7,543 bases of DNA from Magnetococcales bacterium (GCA_015228995.1 JADGCM010000082.1:1-7543), one strand, 5' to 3'; shown: positions 1 to 6,404, counted from the stretch's first letter. The notes: generated by a model from the sequence alone, not told the origin. Made by a program: numbers and translations.

Positions 1-43
1 CCCTTATAAGGGCCTTCATCAAACCACCCGCTACGCGGGTGGT
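1..43. repeat. Palindrome plus 9-bp-stem hairpin, candidate REP or IS200/IS605 end
   Basis: Seen: positions 1-12 (CCCTTATAAGGG) form a perfect 12-bp palindrome. Positions 23-31 and 35-43 form a perfect 9-bp inverted repeat (ACCACCCGC / GCGGGTGGT) around a TAC loop. No T-run follows on the plus strand, so an intrinsic terminator reading rightward is unlikely. Subterminal hairpins of this size are known at IS200/IS605-family ends and in REP sequences handled by REP-associated transposases. Assignment to either is inference, because the left side is outside the window and no transposase is visible here. Confidence 0.4.
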
Positions 44-272
44 ACGTGATTCACTGATTTTGCACGATTCCTGAAAAAACAAGGATGTTGCTGCGTACAG
101 GGTGGCGTCCTGTTTGGCCGTAGTCTGAACGTTACCCCTTGATAAAGAGGGCCGACGCGGCGATGGGCTGATCTGGAGTGGCTGAGCGGTATAAATAGCT
201 TGCGTAGCGCCTCCCCAAGGAGTACGATCCGGAGCGATTCTAGAACCGGCGGACTTGGAGGATATAGACGAG
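44..272. other. Non-coding stretch upstream of the methyltransferase
   Basis: No protein-like reading frame is convincing here on either strand; the long minus-strand open frame across it is rich in Arg, Pro and Ser and overlaps the methyltransferase antisense. The only promoter-like element is TATAAA at 190-195, with a poor -35 (CTGATC, 168-173) at a 16-bp spacing, pointing toward the methyltransferase gene. A short palindrome TTCTAGAA lies at 238-245. Nothing else is recognisable. Confidence 0.4.
168..195 (+). promoter_or_regulatory. Weak sigma-70-like promoter candidate for the methyltransferase gene
   Basis: The -10-like TATAAA at 190-195 matches five of six consensus bases. The -35 CTGATC at 168-173 matches only about half, with 16 bp between them. 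It would start transcription near 202, about 150 bases before the preferred methyltransferase start and upstream of the small leader ORF. It is offered because it is the best plus-strand match in the region, not because it is strong. Confidence 0.25.
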
Positions 273-335
273 ATGTTAGCAAAGACTGTTTGGGTGGCGA
301 TGTACAATCGGTGCGTTGACCGGTGCTGGTTGTAA
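273..335 (+). CDS. Possible 20-residue leader ORF with a Shine-Dalgarno sequence
   Basis: An ATG at 273 is preceded by GGAGG at 257-261 (11-base spacing, slightly long), the best ribosome-binding sequence near this gene. The frame runs 20 codons to TAA at 333-335, encoding a short peptide with two Trp and two Cys. It ends 17 bases before the methyltransferase ATG at 353 and overlaps the alternative GTG at 323. Neither methyltransferase start has a clear Shine-Dalgarno, so this ORF could load ribosomes that reinitiate downstream. No homology is recognised, and it may be chance. Confidence 0.22.
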   Translation: MLAKTVWVAMYNRCVDRCWL

Positions 336-352
336 CTCCAGAAATCAACCCC

Positions 353-1144
353 ATGAATGCCGCTGGGATACGGTGCGGCTGGAGCCGCACGACTACCGGT
401 GTGGCGGCGGATATCGAGCCGCTGCGCCGCGTTGCCGATGAATTGGTGGCGCGGTTGGATGATATTCGCTTAGCGCCGCATCGCATTCTTGACCATGGCT
501 GCCGTAGCGGTCGCGTCACCCAGTTGTTGCAACAGCGCTACCTTGACGCCGAGATCGTCCAGTTGGGACTGGATCAGCGCAGCTTGGCGGCGGCACGGCG
601 CAGCCGATTGGCACTGGTAGCTGATCACCGGTTACCGTTGCCCACGGGTGGATTTGACCTCATTCTCTCCAACATGGCTTGGCATTGGTCGACAGATAGA
701 CGGGCACTACTGCGCAGCTGGCGACGACTGCTGCGCCCAGATGGGCTGTTATTGCTGAGTACGCTGGGATCGGAATCGTTGCCGGAATTACGTCAAGCAC
801 TTACCACAGTCGATCAAAATCGCTGCGGCCAGGCTGGCTCGCGTTTGTTGCCCCTGCCCGCTCTGAGCGAACTGGGGCAGATGATGAACGGGTCAGGTCT
901 ACGATTAATAGTGTTGGACCGCGACAGTGTGACCGTCTCAGCGCCATCGGTGATTGGCCTGTTGCGACGGTTACGCCGCATGGGATCGGTCAATCCCTAC
1001 CATGCCCGCGACAGGAGCAGTTACCCGGGTCGTTCCTTCTGGTCCGAGGTGGAGCAGTGCTACCGTGCTCAACAAGGCGTTGCCACTCCGACAGCTGCCA
1101 TTCCGGTGACCTTTGAGCTGATCTTTGGCCATGGCTGGCATTGA
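353..1144 (+). CDS. bioC: BioC-like SAM-dependent methyltransferase (malonyl-ACP O-methyltransferase family)
   Basis: A class I SAM methyltransferase of 263 residues, most like BioC, the cytoplasmic enzyme that methyl-esterifies malonyl-ACP to start pimelate synthesis for biotin. Seen: motif I region DHGCRSG at residues 47-53, an acidic beta-2 end at D74, FDLILSN at 101-107, LRPDGLLLLSTLG at 127-139, and the C-terminal IFGHGWH, which matches the (V/I)YGHAW-type ending of BioC proteins. Motif I is unusual: the middle Gly of the GxGxG signature is Arg51. I prefer ATG 353 because it places the first helix (GWSR...) about eight residues from the start, as in BioC. A GTG at 323 would add ten residues; neither has a good ribosome-binding site. 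The gene converges on the next one with 37 bp between stops; only a weak 5-bp hairpin (1142-1159) is visible there. No other biotin gene is in view. A NDUFAF5-like methyltransferase of another role is the main alternative. Confidence 0.72.
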   Translation: MNAAGIRCGWSRTTTGVAADIEPLRRVADELVARLDDIRLAPHRILDHGCRSGRVTQLLQQRYLDAEIVQLGLDQRSLAAARRSRLALVADHRLPLPTGGFDLILSNMAWHWSTDRRALLRSWRRLLRPDGLLLLSTLGSESLPELRQALTTVDQNRCGQAGSRLLPLPALSELGQMMNGSGLRLIVLDRDSVTVSAPSVIGLLRRLRRMGSVNPYHARDRSSYPGRSFWSEVEQCYRAQQGVATPTAAIPVTFELIFGHGWH

Positions 1145-1181
1145 GCACACAAGCGCTCATATTTCAATCTGGCAATGCGTG

Positions 1182-3791
1182 TCAGTAAATGCCCTGAGCG
1201 TTGAGAAAAGTACCGTAACGGCGATCTTCACTGAGGATGTGTTTGACCAGCCAATCGGTAAAAAAGCCCTTAAAATCGTGTTGCCGTAAATCTTCGCTTT
1301 TATTGAGACGCTCACGATATCTTAAAACTTGACTGGTAAGTAAACGGTGCTTTTCTTGGTGGGCCCTAAGCGCCGGATAGCCGTACCGCTCCATCAACTG
1401 TTCCTCCGCAATGAAGTGGTGCTCCGTGTAGTCTACTAAGGTCTCGAAAGCAGACTCAAGCGAGCCCCGATCCTCCCCCGAACGCAGCAGCTCGATAATG
1501 GCGTTAGCGATCTGAACCAGTTTTTTATGGTGAGTATCCATTTCCAAGATCCGGATATTGAACACTGTGTTCCAGCGAAAACTACCCTTACCATCCCCTG
1601 AGTGGACCACCTTCATAGCACGGTTTAGGTAAGCCTCGAACAACTTCCAGCGGACAATGGGGATGTTCTGAACCAACTCCCCTGGAATTTGGAACGTTAC
1701 CACCGGCTCCAATGTGGTTAAACGAAACAGACAGGGGGTATTAAAGATGGCATTCTCTTCGCCAAAAAAATCGCGCGCCGCGAGCACGCCGACCCGCTCT
1801 CCACTAACAGAACGCTCAATCTGACCAGAATAAATTAGATTAAGGGCGGCCAAATCTTTACAGGAAAGCAGCTCGCCTCCCTCAAAATGGCGGATCTGGA
1901 TGGCGTCCATGATACGTCCCAGCGTCTGTTGGGACACCCCTTCGGCAAAAAGATCGGTCGATTCGAGGAAAGCCCTCTGGTCAGTCGTCTTCTCAATCCG
2001 CACCATCAGGTTGTTACGATGGACCAGCTCTTCATAAAGGGCCACGGGAATACGTAAGGCGCGGACAAAACAGGCCGCACTGTAGGTGGCATCGGACGGT
2101 AATCCGTAGAGGCCGGTCAATTCCCCGACCATGACACCACTGGAGAGCCTGGAATAACTATCGTTCCTGGTGCAAATCTTCTCTACCATACCCGTTAGAA
2201 TGAGATAGATCTGCGCTGGTACCTGCCCTTCTTTGAGAAGCAGCATGCCTGGGCTAAAGTCCACGATGGCATTGTTGATCAACATCCGTAGGTGATGCAG
2301 CTGAATGGTGGGGAAAGCCTCTTGCAAGAAGCTAAAAGCACATCTTCTGGAAAAATCAGACTGCCCAGAAATAAGCACATCGACCATGCCATAGGGGGCA
2401 TTGGAGCCAATTTCCTTCTCCTGGTGGCTCAATTCACGTGCTGTGTGGGCTAACAGGATGCGTCCAGAACGGTCTTCCTTAAAGTCCCGTGCGACACCGT
2501 GGATCATGCCGCCCCCTATGTCGAGCTTTTTAAGATCAACAGGGGCCAAATACTCTGCTTGTATGCGGTCAAAATAGGCTTGATCAATCCCGGGCCGGTC
2601 GGGATCATCGACAATCATTCCCCGCAACACATCCAATGACACGATATCGGCACAATGCGCATAACTCTTGTAACTATCTTCCCACAGAGTCCGGAAATAA
2701 AAAATAGTGGTCTCTACCGGATGCGGGGAATAAACAGGACGCACCTCCAGCCCGTCGATATCGTTCCATACGTCTGCTTCGAGGTCATGAATTTTGAAGA
2801 AATCTTGAAAGCGCTCTTCTTCAACGGAGAGCAGCGCCGCAACCTTCTTTTCTACGGTGGTCCGTACCAACGGCGTGGCGAAATAACGTATCTTGTGCCC
2901 AGCACGCATCAGCGTTGTGACTCCAGAGAAATGATCATCGTGGGCATGAGTCTGGAAAACACCCTCAATCTCATCGATACCAATGCCGAGGGCTAACAGA
3001 TTGGCAAACAGATTGGGGCCCGCATCAATCAAGTAGATTTTTCCCTGAAACATGAGAATGCTACTCATACTGGGCCGATTGATGTCCCAGCCATCGCCCT
3101 CTCCAGAGTGGATAACAGCAAAATACTCACGCGGTAATCGCTGAAAATTGAGAGGGTAGGCCGATGCGTAACGCTCCTCCGGGGCCAGATTGAGATCGAC
3201 TAAGACAGATTCGTTTTTGTATTCAAAGGTGTAAATATTTGGGGCCTGCCGTCGAATCATGACGCCATTACGAATCTCCACCGCATCGGCATCGACGATA
3301 CACGTATCCAGGAGTTCATGAGTGGGACGGATAGCACCAAAAGCGAACCGCAACTTGAGCCGCATCATCTCCCGGGCCATGGCTGGAGTTGCTCCAGCGG
3401 CGATCAACTCCTCGGTAGATACCAGCCCATAATTACCGCGATAGATATATTGCATTTGGGCATCAACCTGCTCCGCCATACCGATCAGCAAAGGCTTTTG
3501 TCCGGTATTATTGGGATGGTTAGGGAGGATCAACCCTTGTTTGTAGAGCATCTGCAACACGGGAAATTCACCGAGATTGGAGAACTCACCGTTTTGCAGC
3601 ATCACATCGGACAGGAGGATGGCGTTCGGTCCCGTCTCACACGGAACCCCATTTTTTTCGGTGGCGATAATGAGACCGCACTTAATCAAGTGCTTCACAC
3701 TATCCATGGGACAACCACACAAAATCCGTAAGTCAGCGGCGGGGATTTCTACCCAATAAATCCCCTTGGCCACAGACAGCTTTTTAATCAT
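1182..3791 (-). CDS. Multidomain MBL-fold / double cNMP-binding-like / hemerythrin protein
   Basis: An 869-residue, apparently soluble protein with no signal peptide. Residues 1-200 form an N-terminal module with clustered Cys (C25, C27, C38, C51) and conserved-looking strings such as CGCPMDSVKHL and CETGPNAILLSD. Residues about 222-480 are a metallo-beta-lactamase fold with HxHxDH at 282-287 (THAHDDH) and later candidate ligands H357, H379/D382 and H449. Two cyclic-nucleotide-binding-like domains follow at about 495-600 (GEL at 556-558) and 605-715 (FGEE at 676-679); both lack the Arg that normally contacts the cyclic phosphate. Residues about 738-866 are a bacteriohemerythrin domain with all seven expected diiron ligands: H755, H792, E796, H811, H815, H851, D856. 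Hemerythrins bind O2 or NO, so a sensor-effector role is plausible; the MBL substrate is unknown. The gene starts 23 bp after the rplS stop with no intervening terminator and only a weak ribosome-binding site, so it is probably co-transcribed with the ribosomal operon. Domain calls are firm; function is open. Confidence 0.9.
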   Translation of the reverse strand: MIKKLSVAKGIYWVEIPAADLRILCGCPMDSVKHLIKCGLIIATEKNGVPCETGPNAILLSDVMLQNGEFSNLGEFPVLQMLYKQGLILPNHPNNTGQKPLLIGMAEQVDAQMQYIYRGNYGLVSTEELIAAGATPAMAREMMRLKLRFAFGAIRPTHELLDTCIVDADAVEIRNGVMIRRQAPNIYTFEYKNESVLVDLNLAPEERYASAYPLNFQRLPREYFAVIHSGEGDGWDINRPSMSSILMFQGKIYLIDAGPNLFANLLALGIGIDEIEGVFQTHAHDDHFSGVTTLMRAGHKIRYFATPLVRTTVEKKVAALLSVEEERFQDFFKIHDLEADVWNDIDGLEVRPVYSPHPVETTIFYFRTLWEDSYKSYAHCADIVSLDVLRGMIVDDPDRPGIDQAYFDRIQAEYLAPVDLKKLDIGGGMIHGVARDFKEDRSGRILLAHTARELSHQEKEIGSNAPYGMVDVLISGQSDFSRRCAFSFLQEAFPTIQLHHLRMLINNAIVDFSPGMLLLKEGQVPAQIYLILTGMVEKICTRNDSYSRLSSGVMVGELTGLYGLPSDATYSAACFVRALRIPVALYEELVHRNNLMVRIEKTTDQRAFLESTDLFAEGVSQQTLGRIMDAIQIRHFEGGELLSCKDLAALNLIYSGQIERSVSGERVGVLAARDFFGEENAIFNTPCLFRLTTLEPVVTFQIPGELVQNIPIVRWKLFEAYLNRAMKVVHSGDGKGSFRWNTVFNIRILEMDTHHKKLVQIANAIIELLRSGEDRGSLESAFETLVDYTEHHFIAEEQLMERYGYPALRAHQEKHRLLTSQVLRYRERLNKSEDLRQHDFKGFFTDWLVKHILSEDRRYGTFLNAQGIY

Positions 3792-3814
3792 GCCGCTTGA
3801 CTTATACCGTCATA

Positions 3815-4180
3815 TCAACGACGCGGATCGGTGCGATCATCCCTTTTTTCGCGGATACGGGTTGCCTTACCAGAACGACCGCGCAGATAGTAGAGTTTAG
3901 CGCGTCTCACATCACCACGACGCACAACCTCGATTTTTTCTACCCTGGGAGAATAAAGCGGAAAAATACGCTCCACTCCCTCACCAAAAGAAACCTTACG
4001 CACGGTGAAAGTGGAGCTAATCCCGTCATTGTGGCGGCCAATACACACCCCCTCATAGACCTGGATGCGCTCACGACTGCCTTCGACCACCTTGACATGC
4101 ACCCGCAGCGTATCCCCAGAGCTAAAATGAGGTACTTCCCGATCAATCTGATCCGCTGCAAATTGTTGAAGTATATTCAT
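3815..4180 (-). CDS. rplS: 50S ribosomal protein L19
   Basis: A 121-residue basic protein of normal L19 length, a large-subunit protein at the 30S-50S interface. Seen: VPHFSSGDTLRVHVKVVEG near the N-terminus, then YEGVCIGRHNDG, SSTFTVRKVSFGEGVERIFPLYSP, and a C-terminal RRAKLYYLRGRSGKATRIRE, all hallmark L19 segments. The ATG at 4180 is preceded by AAGGA (4191-4195 on the minus strand) ten bases upstream, a good ribosome-binding site. It is fourth in the rpsP-rimM-trmD-rplS operon, with 36 bp after trmD. The C-terminal tail after RIREK is a few residues longer and more charged than in E. coli. Unlike in many genomes, the operon seems to continue into the MBL-hemerythrin gene. Confidence 0.97.
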   Translation of the reverse strand: MNILQQFAADQIDREVPHFSSGDTLRVHVKVVEGSRERIQVYEGVCIGRHNDGISSTFTVRKVSFGEGVERIFPLYSPRVEKIEVVRRGDVRRAKLYYLRGRSGKATRIREKRDDRTDPRR

Positions 4181-4216
4181 AATTATCGTATCCTTGCCAA
4201 TGACGTTACCAAAACC

Positions 4217-4975
4217 TTACTCCCCCCCACCTATCTCGTCCAGAAGCTGCGCTAACGCCGTCAATAGCGTGCTCTCTGCCCGATTCAAGGCTGCGTCGGC
4301 CAGCAGATCAGGGCGCCGAATTAATGTGCGCAACAAAGACTGCCGCCGTCGCCACTCCTCAATAGCCCGATGATGGCCAGACAACAGCACCTCTGGTGGT
4401 GGTATCCCCTGCCATTCAAACGGACGGGTATAATGGGGATGATCCAACAATCCCCCCGCTTCGGTAGCGAAAGAATCCTGCTCAACGCTGCGTCGATCCC
4501 CGACTACACCAGGAAGCCAGCGCGCCAACATGTCAATTACCACCAGCGCTGGAATCTCGCCACCAGTTAACACAAAATCACCGATCGAGATCTCTTCATC
4601 GACCCGAGCAGCAATGACCCGCTCATCAATGCCCTCGTAGTGGCCACACAGCAACACCAAGTGCTCCAACATGGCCAGTCGCCGACCATCTTGTTGCGTC
4701 AACCTGTGCCCCTGGGGTGACAGATAGACCACATGACCTGGGCGACGGCCCAACACCTCATCCAGCGCCCGCGCCACCACGTCCGCCTTGATGACCATTC
4801 CTGGACCGCCTCCATACGGTACATCATCCACTTGGCCGTGACGGCCGCTGGCAAAATCACGCAACTGCACCAAGTCGATCGACAGGACACCGCTACGACG
4901 CGCCCTCGACAGCAGCGAGCCACCGAGTGGACCCACCAGCATGTCAGGGAACAACGTCACGACGGTAATGTGCAT
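4217..4975 (-). CDS. trmD: tRNA (guanine-37-N1)-methyltransferase TrmD
   Basis: A SPOUT-class (trefoil-knot) dimeric enzyme that uses SAM to make m1G37 next to the anticodon of tRNAs reading CUN, CCN and CGG codons, preventing +1 frameshifting. Length is 252 residues, as expected. Seen: HITVVTLFPDM at the start, DDVPYGGGPGM (50-60), LSPQGH (85-90), LCGHYEGIDERV (109-120) and SIGDFVLTGGE (130-140), which build the knot and SAM pocket. The EQDSF segment carries the likely catalytic Asp167, and LDHPHYTRP (177-185) and the helical C-terminal tRNA-binding domain follow. ATG 4975 lies 16 bp after the rimM stop with a weak Shine-Dalgarno, which suggests translation partly coupled to rimM. All key motifs are intact. 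Confidence 0.98.
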   Translation of the reverse strand: MHITVVTLFPDMLVGPLGGSLLSRARRSGVLSIDLVQLRDFASGRHGQVDDVPYGGGPGMVIKADVVARALDEVLGRRPGHVVYLSPQGHRLTQQDGRRLAMLEHLVLLCGHYEGIDERVIAARVDEEISIGDFVLTGGEIPALVVIDMLARWLPGVVGDRRSVEQDSFATEAGGLLDHPHYTRPFEWQGIPPPEVLLSGHHRAIEEWRRRQSLLRTLIRRPDLLADAALNRAESTLLTALAQLLDEIGGGE

Positions 4976-4991
4976 AACTCTATCTAAACGG

Positions 4992-5531
4992 TCATAACCC
5001 AGGCATCAACCAAACTTTTATCAACCGCTCAACGACATCGACGTGGCGCACCACCTCAGCGGTCAGGGGCAACAGCCGCTCGTCACCCGCATCGTCATTG
5101 ACGACCAGGACATCGTTGGCACCGGTGGCCATCATGCTGACGACCGCGCCAATCTCCTCCCCCGTTTCGGTCTGTACCCGACAGCCAATCAGATCACACC
5201 AGTAAAACTCGTCCCCATCCGTTAGGGCTGGTAACTGCGAGCGTGGCAACCACAACGACTGCCCAACTAGGCTCTCGGCCTGGTTGCGTGTCACCACCCC
5301 TTCTAGTTGGGCAATTAATACCGTCCCCTGCAAGCGACCAGAAAGCAACTTTACCGGCGCACGCTCAGTCTCAACAGCACCAATGTGCCAAACTGGGACG
5401 GCTAACAGCTGCTCGGGCTGCTCCAGAATGACGCGCACCCGCACCGCCCCCCGGATACCAAAGCCAGCGACAACCTGACCGACTACCAGCCATCGGTCGT
5501 CTAGCAGACACCGCTCATCCGGCTTGGGCAT
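4992..5531 (-). CDS. rimM: Ribosome maturation factor RimM
   Basis: A 179-residue 16S rRNA-processing factor that binds S19 and assists maturation of the 30S head. Seen: the N-terminal RimM barrel (about 14-98) opening with VVGQVVAGFGIRGAVRV, and the PRC-barrel domain (about 105-178) with EFYWCDLIGC, GANDVLVV and LLPLTAEVVRHVD. The ATG at 5531 lies inside the 3' end of rpsP, overlapping it by 17 bases. No strong Shine-Dalgarno is seen and no better in-frame start exists before the conserved barrel, so translation is probably coupled to rpsP. The N-terminal extension of about 13 residues before the barrel is slightly long but within the family range. Confidence 0.96.
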   Translation of the reverse strand: MPKPDERCLLDDRWLVVGQVVAGFGIRGAVRVRVILEQPEQLLAVPVWHIGAVETERAPVKLLSGRLQGTVLIAQLEGVVTRNQAESLVGQSLWLPRSQLPALTDGDEFYWCDLIGCRVQTETGEEIGAVVSMMATGANDVLVVNDDAGDERLLPLTAEVVRHVDVVERLIKVWLMPGL

Positions 5532-5790
5532 CAGCCGTCTGGGCGGCGGGCAACAACCCCTCCCGTTTCAACACCGCCGCGACCGTGTCGCTCATCCTGG
5601 CACCCACTCCCAACCAATAAGCTACCCGCTCACTGCGAACGGTAGCCTTATGGCTCTCCTGACGTGGATCATAGACCCCCAGTTTTTCCAGAAACCGCCC
5701 ATCGCGGGGCATGGTCTGTTCTGCTGCCACAATGGCATAAACTGGACGCTTTTTAGACCCTCTGCGCTGCAACCGGATACGGACCGCCAT
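5515..5790 (-). CDS. rpsP: 30S ribosomal protein S16
   Basis: A 91-residue small-subunit protein needed for 30S assembly. Seen: AVRIRLQRRGSKKRPVYAIVAAEQTMPRDGRF is split across the classic S16 start (RIRLxRxGxKKRPxY and RDGRFLEKLGVYDP), then ERVAYWLGVGARMSDTV and an Ala-rich tail. Length is normal apart from the short variable tail. ATG 5790 follows a purine-rich AGG/AAAGGG region on the minus strand. It is the first gene of the rpsP-rimM-trmD-rplS operon, with a good promoter about 60 bases upstream. Its 3' end overlaps the rimM start by 17 bases. Confidence 0.97.
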   Translation of the reverse strand: MAVRIRLQRRGSKKRPVYAIVAAEQTMPRDGRFLEKLGVYDPRQESHKATVRSERVAYWLGVGARMSDTVAAVLKREGLLPAAQTADAQAG

Positions 5791-5849
5791 AACACCTGCC
5801 CTTTCTCATGTAAAGAAGTTTAATATTTCAATAATGAATCGCGCCCGCC

Positions 5850-5878
5850 ATTCTCTACTAGTAGGGGCGCCGCGTCAA
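5850..5878 (-). promoter_or_regulatory. Sigma-70-type promoter of the rpsP operon
   Basis: On the minus strand TTGACG (5878-5873) and GAGAAT (5855-5850) are separated by exactly 17 bp. The predicted start is near 5843, leaving a leader of about 50 bases before rpsP. The bases after the -10 are very GC-rich (GGCGGGCGCG), the type of discriminator found at stringently controlled ribosomal promoters. A perfect 10-bp palindrome CTACTAGTAG (5855-5864) lies in the spacer, inside a wider GCGCCC/GGGCGC inverted repeat (5841-5846 and 5865-5870). Confidence 0.6.
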
Positions 5879-5903
5879 GGAGCAATCATCGACAAAAAAC
5901 AGG

Positions 5904-5933
5904 TTGACAAGCACCCTCACAACACATTAGGAT
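5904..5933 (+). promoter_or_regulatory. Sigma-70-type promoter for tRNA-Met
   Basis: A consensus TTGACA at 5904-5909 is followed after 18 bp by TAGGAT at 5928-5933, then a GC-rich stretch GTGCGCCGC typical of stable-RNA promoters. The start would be near 5940, about 20 bases before the mature tRNA-Met end. It is back-to-back with the rpsP promoter; their -35 boxes are 25 bp apart. Confidence 0.6.
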
Positions 5934-5958
5934 GTGCGCCGCAGGGGGTGGCAAATGT

Positions 5959-6035
<77 letters not shown>

Positions 6036-6063
6036 TTGACAATCGGTTCGGCTTTGTGATAGC
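6036..6063 (+). promoter_or_regulatory. Possible promoter for tRNA-Ala
   Basis: A consensus TTGACA at 6036-6041 abuts the tRNA-Met 3' end and is followed after 16 bp by a poor -10, GATAGC (6058-6063), preceded by TGT like an extended -10. If used it would give tRNA-Ala a leader of about 85 bases. Read-through from the tRNA-Met promoter is equally possible, since no terminator is visible between the two tRNAs. Confidence 0.28.
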
Positions 6064-6155
6064 GTAGCCCCCGGTGTTTTGTTTGTCTCCTACCATCTGG
6101 TCTTCTTTATTGCCAAGTGTTCTCTCCCCAGAGTTCTACTAAGAGTCGATGTGTT

Positions 6156-6231
6156 GGGGGTGTAGCTCAGTTGGGAGAGCACCTGCTTTGCACGCAGGGG
6201 GTCATCGGTTCGAATCCGTTCATCTCCACCA
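6156..6231 (+). tRNA. tRNA-Ala (TGC)
   Basis: A complete 76-base cloverleaf with encoded CCA (6229-6231). The anticodon stem CCTGC/GCAGG encloses TTTGCAC with TGC at 6189-6191, the classic tRNA-Ala loop. The acceptor GGGGGTG pairs with CATCTCC. The second T-stem pair is U-U (ATCGG / CCGTT), a mild irregularity. It stands outside an rRNA operon here, 120 bp after tRNA-Met, and marks the edge between conserved genes and accessory-looking DNA. Confidence 0.96.
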
Positions 6232-6271
6232 AAACTATAATAATCAATATGTTACGTCATACGGGACCAGT

Positions 6272-6404
6272 ATGTTGTCGTATGGGGTGATTCAGATGGA
6301 CGAGACCACGGTCCAAGTTCTCAAAGAGCCCAACTGGTTAGCAACTAGCCATTCGTACATGTGGGTCCAAATTGTTTGATTCAAAACGACCCAATATGTC
6401 GCCA
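6272..6404 (+). pseudogene. Remnant of an IS66-family transposase (TnpC)
   Basis: The frame from 6272 reads through QMDETTVQVLKEP and SHSYMWVQ, matching the IS66 transposase segment around the first catalytic Asp (xADETxVQVLKEPGxxAxSKSYMWV). The Asp codon is 6299-6301. The frame then stops at 6377-6379; shifting by one base at 6372 gives LFDSKRP, like the LFDYDPSR that follows a few residues later in IS66 transposases, so a small deletion or frameshift is likely. Only about 40 residues of a roughly 500-residue protein remain, and no terminal inverted repeats are seen. It cannot encode an active transposase. Confidence 0.75.

Noticed and set aside
173..250. tRNA-like A-box (GGAGTGGCTGAGCGG) suggesting a tRNA-Ser
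   Set aside because: No matching anticodon arm, T arm or acceptor stem can be folded downstream; the later TTCTAGAA is not a T loop with a proper stem.
31..519. Long minus-strand open frame of 162 codons
   Set aside because: It is antisense to the methyltransferase over a third of its length, its product is low-complexity Arg/Ser/Pro-rich with no motif, and it ends inside the hairpin at 23-43.
1142..1184. Terminator between the convergent methyltransferase and MBL-hemerythrin genes
   Set aside because: Only a 5-bp stem (TGAGC/GCTCA) with an 8-base loop and no real T-run is present, too weak to call.
3318..3759. Plus-strand open frames opposite the 5' part of the MBL-hemerythrin gene
   Set aside because: They are antisense to a gene with clear domains and have no recognisable protein features.
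3797..4255. Plus-strand 152-codon frame across rplS and the end of trmD
   Set aside because: It runs antisense to two highly conserved genes; the product shows no family features.
5524..5823. Plus-strand 99-codon frame opposite rpsP
   Set aside because: Antisense to S16, and its product resembles no protein.
6149..6271. Coding sequence starting at 6149 and joined to the IS66-like frame
   Set aside because: This part overlaps the tRNA-Ala gene completely; only the frame from about 6272 on has transposase similarity.
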